Positions 1-7,747 of a DNA stretch of 39,091 nucleotides are shown one piece after another. The notes under the pieces were generated by a model, which saw only the letters and a program-made list of their open reading frames with translations, ran no database searches and had not been told where the DNA came from. Position numbers and translations under genes: made by a program. This stretch comes from a virus. How positions within the stretch are numbered: position 1 is the first letter of the stretch; every line of letters begins with the position of its first letter. The stretch covers positions 1 through 39,091 of IMG/VR virus record IMGVR_UViG_3300045998_000082; one strand, given 5' to 3'.

Positions 1-130
1 CGACTACACCGCGATCCCAGGGGCGAAGGACGGACCCCGGTACAAGGCCCTCGGCAATTCCATGGCGGTTCCGGTGATGCGGTGGATTGGGGAGAGGATC
101 CAAATGGTCGAGGACGCGACCAAGGGGTAG
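1..130 (+). CDS. dcm: DNA cytosine-5 methyltransferase, C-terminal part (partial, 5' end off the window start)
   Basis: The reading frame is open from base 2 to the TAG at 128-130. It encodes the typical C-terminal signature of phage C5 cytosine methyltransferases (motif X region): DGPRYKALGNSMAVPVMRWIG, where the GNSMAVP core helps form the cofactor pocket. The N-terminal part of the same kind of enzyme starts at 38215 and runs off the right end, so the two pieces are almost certainly one gene cut by linearising a circular or circularly permuted genome. Right-end frame (one spare base) and left-end frame (first base is a third codon position) do not join directly. Inserting about 34 nt for the missing 'ECERLQGFPD'-like block restores both. 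It is followed after 2 nt by the next plus-strand gene. Family call is confident; the joining is inference. Confidence 0.88.
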   Translation, partial: DYTAIPGAKDGPRYKALGNSMAVPVMRWIGERIQMVEDATKG

Positions 131-132
131 TG

Positions 133-354
133 ATGAGCGTTCCCGGGGACGGTGGTTGTAAGACCTGCTGGGGTCGAGGGTTCTTTAACTTCAGTCCGTG
201 CCGCGTCTGCAAGGGTACGGGCAAGGAGCCGACTCCGTCCCCGGAGAGGTGCTCATTCTGCGAGGGTAGAGAGGCGGGGCCCTGCTCATGTCACACCACA
301 AGGGACGGAATGTGGTCGGACACATGTCGATGCGGTGGAGGGCTGTGCGGCTAG
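133..354 (+). CDS. Small Cys-rich protein with DnaJ-type zinc-binding motifs
   Basis: A 73-residue protein starting with ATG 2 nt after the methyltransferase stop. It contains two CxxCxGxG motifs of the DnaJ central-domain type (CKTCWGRG at 9-16, CRVCKGTG at 23-30), then CSFC at 40-43, CSCH at 51-54 and more Cys at 65-72. Such motifs normally bind zinc. No J domain is present, so it is not a DnaJ chaperone. It is the last gene of the plus-strand unit; its stop TAG at 352-354 overlaps the stop of the last minus-strand gene through a shared CTAG. Role unknown; zinc binding is inferred from the motifs. Confidence 0.72.
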   Translation: MSVPGDGGCKTCWGRGFFNFSPCRVCKGTGKEPTPSPERCSFCEGREAGPCSCHTTRDGMWSDTCRCGGGLCG

Positions 355-449
355 GAGGGCCACCCGAACACGGCGATGGCTGCAGCTACCACCACCACCA
401 GGGCGAGGAGCCCCACGCCGACCCAGATCGTCTTCTCGGGATCCTTCAT
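351..449 (-). CDS. 32-residue single-TM protein, last gene of the late unit
   Basis: A tiny ORF whose ATG overlaps the stop of the outer spanin gene (ATGA type), with GGAG a few bases upstream. It encodes a short charged start (MKDPEKT) followed by one strongly hydrophobic segment (about residues 8-29, rich in V, L and A) and almost no tail. The overlap with its neighbour and the compact gene packing support it as real. Position at the end of the lysis cassette suggests a membrane role, perhaps a lysis accessory or holin regulator, but nothing in the sequence decides this. A longer start in the same frame exists but has no supporting site. Confidence 0.55.
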   Translation of the reverse strand: MKDPEKTIWVGVGLLALVVVVAAAIAVFGWPS

Positions 450-691
450 GGAGTCGCTCCCGTAGCCGGCCGGATCTCCCGCGGGATGATCGCATCGCCG
501 GGCTCCAGCACGAACTGGCACTCCTCGATTCTCGACCCGTCCTCCGGGACGCGACACCAGACGACCTCCTCGCATCGTCCTCCCTTGGCGACGGTGTAGC
601 TACGATCCCGGGCCGGGAGGATGCGGCTCGTCTGGGGGCATCCGAGCAAGCTGGGCGAGATCAGCAAGGGTGCGAGCATCATCCAGCGCAT
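446..691 (-). CDS. Outer-membrane spanin-like lipoprotein (Rz1-type), nested in the inner spanin gene
   Basis: An 81-residue protein with a lipoprotein signal: MRWMM, hydrophobic APLLISPSLLG, then Cys18 preceded by LLG, a fair lipobox. ATG at 691 is chosen because AAGGAG lies 6 nt upstream; a longer ORF in the frame has no such site. The gene starts inside the 65-residue TM protein gene (600-797) in another frame, the overlapping arrangement typical of Rz/Rz1 pairs. Mature o-spanins sit in the inner leaflet of the outer membrane and join the inner spanin across the periplasm to fuse membranes at lysis. Further Cys at 40, 46 and 59 could form disulfides. It is longer and less Pro-rich than lambda Rz1, so the call rests on lipobox plus arrangement. 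Confidence 0.68.
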   Translation of the reverse strand: MRWMMLAPLLISPSLLGCPQTSRILPARDRSYTVAKGGRCEEVVWCRVPEDGSRIEECQFVLEPGDAIIPREIRPATGATP

Positions 692-797
692 CGCGTGCTC
701 CTTCCAACCGACGCTGTCGGCGGGCCAGGCGGGCGCGCTCCAGGCCCAGGGCGACACCCAGCCCCACCGCTATCCCGAAGCGCGCCAGCCAGTCCAC
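600..797 (-). CDS. Inner-membrane spanin-like protein (Rz-type)
   Basis: A 65-residue protein starting with GTG at 797, just after the holin candidate. It has one N-terminal hydrophobic segment (about 5-19, FGIAVGLGVALGL) followed by a highly charged Arg/Glu/Ala-rich stretch (20-52) likely to form a helix or coiled coil, then a Pro-rich tail. This is the layout of an i-spanin, with the periplasmic helix meeting the o-spanin encoded by the overlapping gene 446-691. It is shorter than lambda Rz (about 150 residues). There is no clear sequence similarity to a named family; the identification is from topology and the nested lipoprotein gene. Confidence 0.6.
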   Translation of the reverse strand: MDWLARFGIAVGLGVALGLERARLARRQRRLEGARDALDDARTLADLAQLARMPPDEPHPPGPGS

Positions 798-801
798 CGG
801 T

Positions 802-1068
802 TCACTTCCCCGAGGTCTCGATGAGGGCCACCTTCACATCGGACCGCGCTTTGGAGTAGCCGATGGCGGTGAGCACCGAGCCCGCGATTCCGAGCACGGT
901 GACCACCGTCGCGATCCACCCCCAGTCCGGGTATCGGGCGGCCAGGTCCGAGAAGACGGAGATCAGGCCCGGGATGACCGCGGCGAGGATCGAGAGGAGG
1001 GTGGAGATCGCCGCGATCTTTCCCTCGGATGTGGTGAGCCCGCTTCCGCTTGCGTTCGTGTTTGCCAT
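802..1068 (-). CDS. Putative holin (two transmembrane segments)
   Basis: An 88-residue protein with AAGGAGC upstream of its ATG. A polar start (1-17) is followed by a hydrophobic segment at about 18-40 (IAAISTLLSILAAVIPGLISVF), a short aromatic loop (ARYPDWGW) and a second at about 51-68, with a charged C-terminus (SKARSDVK). Two TM segments with a charged tail and a position directly before the spanin pair fit a class II-type holin, which forms lesions in the inner membrane at the set lysis time. A second two-TM protein (7748-8002) is an alternative holin or antiholin. No family is named with certainty. Confidence 0.66.
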   Translation of the reverse strand: MANTNASGSGLTTSEGKIAAISTLLSILAAVIPGLISVFSDLAARYPDWGWIATVVTVLGIAGSVLTAIGYSKARSDVKVALIETSGK

Positions 1069-1097
1069 GAGTGCGCTCCTTGGGTGAGCTGGTGGTG

Positions 1098-1250
1098 CTA
1101 CTTCTTGCGACCGTGGGAGACGTTTGCGTACAGGGCGCGCATTTGCGCCATGGCCCGCGATTTCGGCATGGGCTTCTGCGAGTGGGTCTTCCCGGTGCCC
1201 TTGGTGACCACCTTGTACCCCTTGCCCGACTTCTGCACCTTGTACGGCAT
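1098..1250 (-). CDS. Small basic protein, conserved-looking phage hypothetical
   Basis: A 50-residue Lys-rich protein with an excellent AGGAGG site 5 nt before its ATG. It opens MPYKVQKSGKGYKVVTKGTG, followed by KTHSQKPMP and an RALYANV segment near the end. From memory, very small phage proteins of this pattern occur in other genomes near lysis or structural genes; I cannot check this here. There is no membrane segment. The basic charge could fit nucleic acid binding, but function is unknown. The strong ribosome binding site and tight packing make it a real gene. Confidence 0.6.
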   Translation of the reverse strand: MPYKVQKSGKGYKVVTKGTGKTHSQKPMPKSRAMAQMRALYANVSHGRKK

Positions 1251-1261
1251 GATTCCTCCTT

Positions 1262-1441
1262 CTACGGGTGGGTGCTGCACTTCTCCTTCAGGTCGGCGAT
1301 GTCCTGGCCGAGGTTGTTCATGAGCCATGCCGCCTCTCGATCCGCTCGCTCCTCGGTGTGGAGCAGGAGGTAGGCCAGGACGACGAGGGCGACCGCCAGC
1401 GGTCCGTACTTGTCCAGCACCCTGACGAGCAGACCGGTCAT
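1262..1441 (-). CDS. Small membrane protein with helical tail
   Basis: A 59-residue protein whose ATG overlaps the stop of the large adhesin-like gene (ATGA). It has one hydrophobic segment at about 11-26 (KYGPLAVALVVLAYLLL) and then a charged amphipathic stretch (HTEERADREAAWLMNNLGQDI) ending with a lone Cys near the C-terminus. The topology, N-terminal anchor plus helix, resembles short spanin-like or lysis-accessory proteins. It is preferred over the 331-residue frame that contains it, whose upstream part merely mirrors the adhesin gene in another frame. Function unknown. Confidence 0.58.
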   Translation of the reverse strand: MTGLLVRVLDKYGPLAVALVVLAYLLLHTEERADREAAWLMNNLGQDIADLKEKCSTHP

Positions 1442-4400
1442 GGCGCCTTGAAGTGAACCGCGCTCGCGTTCATGCTGTTCGGGTTCGTCGCGGCCATCGT
1501 CCAGTTCCAGTTGAGCGTCGAGGTGGAGGTCGTCCAGACGTGGCCCGCGCAGTCGGAGTTGTTGTACGTGCTCCCGTCCGTCTGCCCCGTGTAGTTCACG
1601 AAGTCCCAGATCGCCCCGGCCGGCGCCCCGGTGTTGAAGCCCGTGCCCGGACCCTGGCCGAGCGCGCACCGGGCGATGGCGATCCCGCTCGCCTGTCCGG
1701 GCGTGAGATCGGGCCAGTTGTCCTTGGTGGTGAGGTTCGAGACGTCCACCTGATCCTGTCCTGCCACCGACCCGAACGCCGAGGTGTTGGCCCCCGCGAT
1801 GTCGTAGCAGGACCACGACCCCGCCTGGATGGATCCCGTGCCCGCCACCGTGATGAGGCGGTCCAGGCTGGGGGTGGAGTTGGTCACGCCCCAGAACTGC
1901 GGCCACCCCGTGTGCCCGGTGGTGATCTCGCTCCAGGACTGCGACCCGTTGTCGGTGATGCCCGTGACGTCCCAGAGTGAGTGGTCGTCGGAGGTGACGA
2001 GGAGGAGCAGGTTCCCGGTGGTCGGGCACTGGATCGTCCATGAGGCCGGCGGGACCTGGTTCGTGAAGTTCACCAGTCGGACGATCCGCATGTCGGTGCC
2101 CGGCGCGGTCCCGGCCGAGGCCAGCTTCAGGGCCAGCGACAGCCCGACGTGCGCGTCGTAGGTGGACTGGGCGATGGTGATCGAGGGGTTGATGCTCGCG
2201 GCGGTGGTCTGCACGTAGTACTCGGCCGCGGAGTGAGCCGAGGCGTCCGAGTGCCACCCGATGTCGGCGTCGAGGAGGGAGAAGGAGCCGCCCGCGGTGT
2301 ACCCGGTGGCGTTGTTGCCGAACACGTCCGTGTCGGCGAACACGGAGTAGATCAGGTTCCCGCCGTTCACGTCGTTGTCTCCCGGCGTGAAGGAGCCCGA
2401 GTTGATCGTGGGCCCCGGGTCGTTGCTCGACCCGGCGCTCCCGTTCTCCGGGCTGGACGTGGCGATGCCCGAGAACTCGGTCACGCGGAACCGGAACCGC
2501 TCGGTCGCAGAGGTGAACGCCACGGTGATGGTATGGACCCCGCTCGCGGCGTTGGGCAGCACGAACATGTCCATGTCGAGGTCGCCGTTCCCGTCGTCCA
2601 CGGATGCCGCCGCGGTGGTCGGCCAGGTTCCGTTGGTGTCCGTGATGGGGGTCGCCGCCAGCGACTTGGTGGCGTCGTAGATGACGGTGAGGATGAGCAC
2701 GTTCCCCGCCAGCACCGGGTTGGGGAGGGTGAAGGTGAAGTTGTTGCCGGTCTCGCCCTTCCCGGGCGGGCTCGTCGTGGAGGCGAGGTGCTGCACCAGG
2801 GCGAAGCTGCCGCCGCCGCCTCCCCCGCCGCCGCCCTCGCCGAAGAAGAACCCCATCATCCCGGAGTTCTCAGAGGTGCCGCCGCCGCCGCTGCACGCCG
2901 AGGTCGCCTGGCTGGCCGGCGTGTCGTAGTCCCCGTCCCCGGCCCCGTTGGTCGCCCGGACCCTGTACCAGTAGGTCGTGCCGCAGGTCAGGCCCGAGTT
3001 GTTCACGTAGAACAGATCCGTCACGCCGCTGGCGATCTGGCCCCACGTTCCGGGCGATCCGGACACGTCCGGGGCCCGCTCCACCTTGTAGGAAGTGGCG
3101 CCCGTCGCTGATGTCCAGTTCACCGTGATGGTGGTCTGGCCCACGTCCGTGAAGGTCGGGTTGCCGGGCACTCCGGGAAGCGTGGGGTTGTCACCGGTCA
3201 GGATCTCCAGGCCCACCGTGGCCGACCACGCGGCGCTGCCGGACCAGCCCGCGTTGACGGAGCCCGACAGCTCGGTCGTGTTCACCCCGTTCGCAGCCGC
3301 ACACAGGAACGTCCCGGCAGTCTCCTGTAGCTCGGTCGTGTACTGCACGGGCGACATGGGGAATGTCTCGGAGCTGGCGCCCACGTAGAGCCAGGAGTCG
3401 GCCGTCACGCCCGAGAAGGTGACGTTGCGGGGCACGCTCGAGCCGCTCGCGGAGACGGAGGTGGGCGGGCTCGCTCCGAAACCCCCGAAGGCGTGGAGGA
3501 TCGCGTCCACCGACACCGCCACTTCGTCGTTGCCCGTCGCCCCCTGCGACGTGATCTGGACGGCGCGGGAGGTGACCGCCGTCCCGCTGGGACACTCGGC
3601 GGTCCAGATCGTCGTTCCTTCTGTGTTGGCGCCGGTCCCGGTGTTGGCCCCCTGGGCCCGCTGCGTGAAGGACGCATTGCAGCCCGAGCCGCCGGACCAG
3701 GCGATGGACAGCGGGTGCTGGGCGAAACCGTCCGTGTTGCACCACGTCGCGGTCACGACGATCAGGGTGTCGGCGCTGCCCGAGGTCGAGAAGGTGGAGG
3801 TGGTGAAAGTCGCGCCCGGGTTGGTCTGGTTGGAGTTCACCGGGAAGGTGCTGCCCCCCGTGTCCCGGACGATGGGGCCGTCGCCCACCACGGGTGGCTC
3901 CGGCTGGATGGCGATGGTGGTGTAGGCGGACCGCCGGGTGTTGTCCTTCGTGTAGGTGGTGGTTCCGAAATCTCCCGTCCCCGAGTAGGTGGCGGTCACG
4001 AACAAGATGCCGCCGCCCAGGGCGGTGCTGCTGGTCTGGTCCTCGCGCTCGGTGATGCTGGCCAGGTTGGAGTTCGAGTACCCGGATCCGTTGGTGGTGT
4101 CGTTTGCGTCGTCGGTGACGGACTCCGCCATGAGGATCATGGTGTCGGCCACGCCCGTCGTGCAACCCGGGAACGAACCCGAGGTGTCGGCCGCGTCGGT
4201 GCCATCACTCGCCGAGCAGACGATGGGCGTCGTGGGATCCGCGCCCCGAAAGAACACGGCCAGACAGGACGTGTGGTCGCCTGAGTCGGCGATCACCGGC
4301 ATGCTGTCCGACCCGGTCGCGTCGATTTTCCAGAAGAGGTTGACCGCCGTCTCTCCGATCTCGTCCGTGGCGTCTCCATCGTTCCACCACGCGGCGGCGC

Positions 4401-4641
4401 CCGACACCGCCGCGAATCCGTTGGCGGTGCCCAGGGTGATGACGCCGCTGTTGCCCGACGCGCCCTCGCCCTCCGCGATGACAACGATGAGGTCTCCCGC
4501 CTGGCGGGTCGGGGCGGTCGCGAGCGAGGGCGTGCAGGTCCCGGTGGACATCGTGGGCGAGGTGTTGCCCACGCCCACGTAGGTGACCTGCGCCTGCGCG
4601 AGCGCGGGCAGCAGGAGCACCAGCGGGATCAGCCGCTTCAC
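1438..4641 (-). CDS. Large secreted-type adhesin/tail-spike-like protein with signal peptide and fibronectin type III domain
   Basis: A 1067-residue protein starting at GTG 4641 (GTGA overlap with the upstream gene). It begins with a textbook Sec signal peptide: MKRLIP, hydrophobic LVLLLPALAQA, then cleavage likely after AQA. The body is rich in Thr, Ser, Gly, Asn and Asp with many beta-strand-like blocks that recur about every 200 residues, each with phrases such as ADTLIVVTATW, NVLILTVIYD and NLLLLVTSDDH. A fibronectin type III domain spans about 488-580, with the NW..ATGATSYKVERA and TTYWYRVRATN strands. A poly-Gly run follows near 601-610. Together with the next gene it probably forms the host-contact apparatus. 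A signal peptide on a virion protein is unusual; receptor-binding or secreted glycan-binding roles are both possible. Confidence 0.72.
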   Translation of the reverse strand: MKRLIPLVLLLPALAQAQVTYVGVGNTSPTMSTGTCTPSLATAPTRQAGDLIVVIAEGEGASGNSGVITLGTANGFAAVSGAAAWWNDGDATDEIGETAVNLFWKIDATGSDSMPVIADSGDHTSCLAVFFRGADPTTPIVCSASDGTDAADTSGSFPGCTTGVADTMILMAESVTDDANDTTNGSGYSNSNLASITEREDQTSSTALGGGILFVTATYSGTGDFGTTTYTKDNTRRSAYTTIAIQPEPPVVGDGPIVRDTGGSTFPVNSNQTNPGATFTTSTFSTSGSADTLIVVTATWCNTDGFAQHPLSIAWSGGSGCNASFTQRAQGANTGTGANTEGTTIWTAECPSGTAVTSRAVQITSQGATGNDEVAVSVDAILHAFGGFGASPPTSVSASGSSVPRNVTFSGVTADSWLYVGASSETFPMSPVQYTTELQETAGTFLCAAANGVNTTELSGSVNAGWSGSAAWSATVGLEILTGDNPTLPGVPGNPTFTDVGQTTITVNWTSATGATSYKVERAPDVSGSPGTWGQIASGVTDLFYVNNSGLTCGTTYWYRVRATNGAGDGDYDTPASQATSACSGGGGTSENSGMMGFFFGEGGGGGGGGGSFALVQHLASTTSPPGKGETGNNFTFTLPNPVLAGNVLILTVIYDATKSLAATPITDTNGTWPTTAAASVDDGNGDLDMDMFVLPNAASGVHTITVAFTSATERFRFRVTEFSGIATSSPENGSAGSSNDPGPTINSGSFTPGDNDVNGGNLIYSVFADTDVFGNNATGYTAGGSFSLLDADIGWHSDASAHSAAEYYVQTTAASINPSITIAQSTYDAHVGLSLALKLASAGTAPGTDMRIVRLVNFTNQVPPASWTIQCPTTGNLLLLVTSDDHSLWDVTGITDNGSQSWSEITTGHTGWPQFWGVTNSTPSLDRLITVAGTGSIQAGSWSCYDIAGANTSAFGSVAGQDQVDVSNLTTKDNWPDLTPGQASGIAIARCALGQGPGTGFNTGAPAGAIWDFVNYTGQTDGSTYNNSDCAGHVWTTSTSTLNWNWTMAATNPNSMNASAVHFKAP

Positions 4642-7358
4642 GGGCCGCGCTCCCCGGAGATCCTACAGGAGTGCGCGGTGGACCCGCTGATCACGCAGCA
4701 GACATCCACCGTGGACGGGATCCGAAAGGGCGTGCGCATGGGGATCACCGCGCCGCCGTTCACACCCAGGTACGTCGTGGGGACGATCACGGTGGTGCCC
4801 GTGCCGCATGTGGTGCCGGTCCCGTACACCACTTTGATGCTCTGGGCGGTCGGCCCGTTGGAGAGCAGGACGTCCTTGATCGTGTATCCGGCCGTCGCGC
4901 TCGCCTGGCAGACCCCGCTCGCCGACTGCGCGTCCCGGGTACACTGCCAGGTGAAGGGGTGGTCCGTGCGGACGAGCAGGCGCCCCTCGATGTCAGCTTT
5001 CAACCGGGTGGCGTCTCCCTCCACCACGGTGCTGGAGTCGAGGGCCGCCCCCTCGGCCTCCGCGTAGGCCCCGATCCGCACTGCGTTGCCTGTCGCCGCC
5101 GAGGAGTGGGCGGTCTGCCCGGCGACCGTGACCGCGTTGGTGACGCTGGTCAGGGTGGTCAGGGTGCCCACGTTCCAGGTCCCGCTCTGGCTCACCGGGA
5201 CCGCCGTCGCCCGGAGCTGGGTGTCCGTGAGTGGTCCGGAGACCGCCATCGTGCCGGTCCCGGCGTTCGCCGTGACGGTGCCGGAGACTGGCTGCGTTGC
5301 CTGCCAGAAGGTGCCGGACACCGGAACCGCAGACTGGTTCGACGCGATGGTCACCGGGGATGACCCCGCCATCGTCGTCTGCCCGAGCGCGGGCGTCTTG
5401 GTGTTGATCGAGGACAGGGTGGTTTCCGTCGCCACCCCGGCGATGGTGCCCAAGTTCGCCGTGACGGTCCCCGAGACCGGCTGCGTCACGCCCGACCCGT
5501 CGGTGAGGAGCCGCGTCGAGGCCACGGTCAGGCCCGATGGGACTTTCCCGTTGAGGGTGGAGAGGGTCGTCTCGGTCGCCACCCCGGTCACCGACACCGT
5601 ACCCGAGACCGGCTGGGTGACCGCGCTCCCGTCCACCTTCAGGCCGTTCGCCGTCGCGACGAGGCCGGTGAGGGTCCCGCCCACGCTCGCGCCGAGATAC
5701 GTGGCCTGCGCAGGGACGCCGGCCCCCGTCGCGCTCGCCGAAGGGGCGGTCAGCATGTCTACCTGCAGCTCACCCGAGGCGTCCGTCTTGATCGCCCGGG
5801 TGTCGGTGCCGTCAGTGCCGGCCACGAACGCTGCGTTTGCCGGGACCGTCGTTCCGGTGGCATCCGTGTAGGAAGGGTCACCCGCGGCGCCGCCCACCAT
5901 GCGCACCGGCAGGGCGTACTCCGATCCGCCCGGGGTGGAGTTGAGGGGCTCGATGACGTTGGCGCCCGTCCCCTGGATCTTCACCGGGAGGTGGCCGAGG
6001 CTGGCCGACTCGGCGGCCCCGCCCACGTTGTCCCAGGCGGCCCCGTCGTAGACCTGAAGCTGGGCATTCCCGCCTCCGGCCCCGCCGGCCACGACGTTGA
6101 CCCGGAGGAGTCCGGCCGTATCCAGCGTCGGCGCCTCCATGTTGCCGTTCGTGTAGGTCGGAGGGGAGGAGACGACGAGACCGCCCGCCGCGGTCCCAGT
6201 GCCGGGGAAGGTGGCACCGAACGAACTGCTCGTCCCGCCGGATCCGCCGCCCGCGACCACGTTCACCCGGAGGTTCCCGGCGGTGTCGAGGGATATGGGG
6301 CTGGTCTGACCCGTCGTGTAGGAGGGAGATCCAGTCGTTACGGCACCTTGGATGATGGGTCCGGTCTGACCCGACGTCGTGCTGCCCTGCGCGCGGCCGA
6401 GCGTCGCATCGAGGGCCAGGCCCCCGGTCGTGCCCACGTTGGCCGTTACCGTTCCCGTGGCGGTCACCGTGCCCGAGACCGGCTGGGTGACCCCGCTCCC
6501 GTCCACCAGAAGGCGCGTAGCGGTCACGGTGAGCCCCGAGGGCACCTTCCCTGAGAGCGTCGAGAGGGTGGACTCCGTGCTCGCACCGGACGGCAGCGGC
6601 AGCGAGCTGGCCGACACCGGCTGGGTGGCTTGCCAGAAGGTGCCCGAGACGGGGACTGCGGTCGCCCGGAGTTGTCCATCGGTCAGGGGACCCGAGACCG
6701 CCAGGGTGCCCGACCCCGCGTTGCACGTCAGGGTCCCCGAGACCGGCTGGGTCACTCCGCTCCCGTCCACCAGGAGACGGGTGGTGGACACCGTGAGACC
6801 GGAGGGCACCTTGCCGTCGAGGCTGGACAGGGTCGTTTCGGACGCCGCACCGGTGGGAAGTGGCAGGGAACTCGCCGAGACGGGCAGGACCGACAGGAAC
6901 GACCCTCCGTCCGAGAGCCTGCAGGCGAGCGGCGAGCCGGCGGTGGTGTGCAGACTTCTCGTCCGCAGCCATCCTGCCAGATCCTGGCTGAAGGGGCTGT
7001 CCGACCCTTCGACCCAGGTCGGGGCCGAGGCGTTCGCCCTGGCGCTCGAACTGGCCGAGATCGACCCGGAGATCCGCAGCGAGCCGTCCGTCGTGAGGGT
7101 CGGGGCCTCCATGTCGCCCGGGGTGTAGGAGGGCGTCCCCGAGACCACCTTCGCGCCGGCCGCGGTGCCGGTGGCCGGGAAGGCGTTCCCGAAGGTGGCG
7201 CCTCCCCCGGCGCTGGTGGTCACCTTGATCGTCCCGTCCGGCGCGACCTCCGCGCATCGGGTCGGATCGATCTTGTCGCAGATCCGCGTCTTGGTGGGAG
7301 TCTGGGCCGCAACCGTAGCGGCGAGGGCTGCCAGTAGGATTCCGGTGATCGTCTTCAT
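4638..7358 (-). CDS. Large repetitive tail/adhesin-like protein with signal peptide
   Basis: A 906-residue protein. ATG 7358 is chosen because it overlaps the upstream stop (ATGA), has GAGGAC before it and begins a signal peptide (MKTITG, ILLAALAATVAA, then QTPTK); the longer ORF to 7931 only mirrors neighbouring genes. After the signal comes a Cys pair (ICDKIDPTRC), useful for a disulfide if exported. The body has degenerate repeats of the pattern ETTLSSLDGKVPSGLTV, TRLLVDGSGVTQPVSGT, and PLTDGQLRATAVPVSGTFW, known from phage tail and baseplate proteins. The C-terminal 130 residues (from about TDHPFTWQC) form a separate domain with several Cys. It is likely to be translated with the next adhesin gene (GTGA overlap). 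Confidence 0.7.
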   Translation of the reverse strand: MKTITGILLAALAATVAAQTPTKTRICDKIDPTRCAEVAPDGTIKVTTSAGGGATFGNAFPATGTAAGAKVVSGTPSYTPGDMEAPTLTTDGSLRISGSISASSSARANASAPTWVEGSDSPFSQDLAGWLRTRSLHTTAGSPLACRLSDGGSFLSVLPVSASSLPLPTGAASETTLSSLDGKVPSGLTVSTTRLLVDGSGVTQPVSGTLTCNAGSGTLAVSGPLTDGQLRATAVPVSGTFWQATQPVSASSLPLPSGASTESTLSTLSGKVPSGLTVTATRLLVDGSGVTQPVSGTVTATGTVTANVGTTGGLALDATLGRAQGSTTSGQTGPIIQGAVTTGSPSYTTGQTSPISLDTAGNLRVNVVAGGGSGGTSSSFGATFPGTGTAAGGLVVSSPPTYTNGNMEAPTLDTAGLLRVNVVAGGAGGGNAQLQVYDGAAWDNVGGAAESASLGHLPVKIQGTGANVIEPLNSTPGGSEYALPVRMVGGAAGDPSYTDATGTTVPANAAFVAGTDGTDTRAIKTDASGELQVDMLTAPSASATGAGVPAQATYLGASVGGTLTGLVATANGLKVDGSAVTQPVSGTVSVTGVATETTLSTLNGKVPSGLTVASTRLLTDGSGVTQPVSGTVTANLGTIAGVATETTLSSINTKTPALGQTTMAGSSPVTIASNQSAVPVSGTFWQATQPVSGTVTANAGTGTMAVSGPLTDTQLRATAVPVSQSGTWNVGTLTTLTSVTNAVTVAGQTAHSSAATGNAVRIGAYAEAEGAALDSSTVVEGDATRLKADIEGRLLVRTDHPFTWQCTRDAQSASGVCQASATAGYTIKDVLLSNGPTAQSIKVVYGTGTTCGTGTTVIVPTTYLGVNGGAVIPMRTPFRIPSTVDVCCVISGSTAHSCRISGERGP
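5080..6890 (-). repeat. Degenerate coding repeats inside the 906-residue tail/adhesin protein
   Basis: Several blocks of about 70-100 codons repeat the phrases [ES]TLS[ST]L.GKVPSGLTV..TRLL.DGSGVTQPVSGT and SGPLTD.QLRATAVPVS. At DNA level the recurring string is like 'gagaccggctgggt' with nearby 'ccgtccacc'. The boundaries given are approximate. Such repeats can recombine and change fibre length. Confidence 0.6.
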
Positions 7359-7744
7359 GCTGTCCTCAATCCGCACGTGTAGTCGATGGTGACCGTCGTC
7401 CCGCCGCTCACTCCCACGGTCTCGGGGATGTACTGAAATCGCGTGGCCTCGAAGCGGGCGATGATCGCCGGCAGGGCTCCCTCGCCCAACCCGGAGAGCG
7501 CGGAGGCGTCGTCGTCCGTGAGCGGCGCCCTCACCCATAGCCCTCGCGAGGGGATCCACACGTACCCGCGCCAGTACCCTGATCCGGTGAAGGTCTCGCC
7601 CTCCTCTGCCCGGAAGCTCGGCATGATCGACCGGGCGTGCCGGAGGTCCACTCCCTGGTTCCCGTCGTTCGTGGGAGCGGCCTCGCCTGTCGCGAGTTGG
7701 ACGGAGCGCCAGGAGGTCCGTCCGGTGCGTATCCAGGTGGCCAT
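7355..7744 (-). CDS. Hypothetical protein in the tail/adhesin block
   Basis: A 129-residue protein with ATG 7744 placed 3 nt after the stop of the two-TM protein gene; its own stop overlaps the start of the 906-residue adhesin gene. The middle has a Tyr/Trp-rich segment (GYWRGYVWIPSRGLWVRAPL) followed by an acidic stretch, and it ends GGTTVTIDYTCGLRTA, a beta-rich end reminiscent of fibre-associated domains. No signal peptide or TM segment. Its place suggests a role with the fibre-like proteins, but I do not recognise the family. Confidence 0.6.
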   Translation of the reverse strand: MATWIRTGRTSWRSVQLATGEAAPTNDGNQGVDLRHARSIMPSFRAEEGETFTGSGYWRGYVWIPSRGLWVRAPLTDDDASALSGLGEGALPAIIARFEATRFQYIPETVGVSGGTTVTIDYTCGLRTA

Positions 7745-7747
7745 GGC

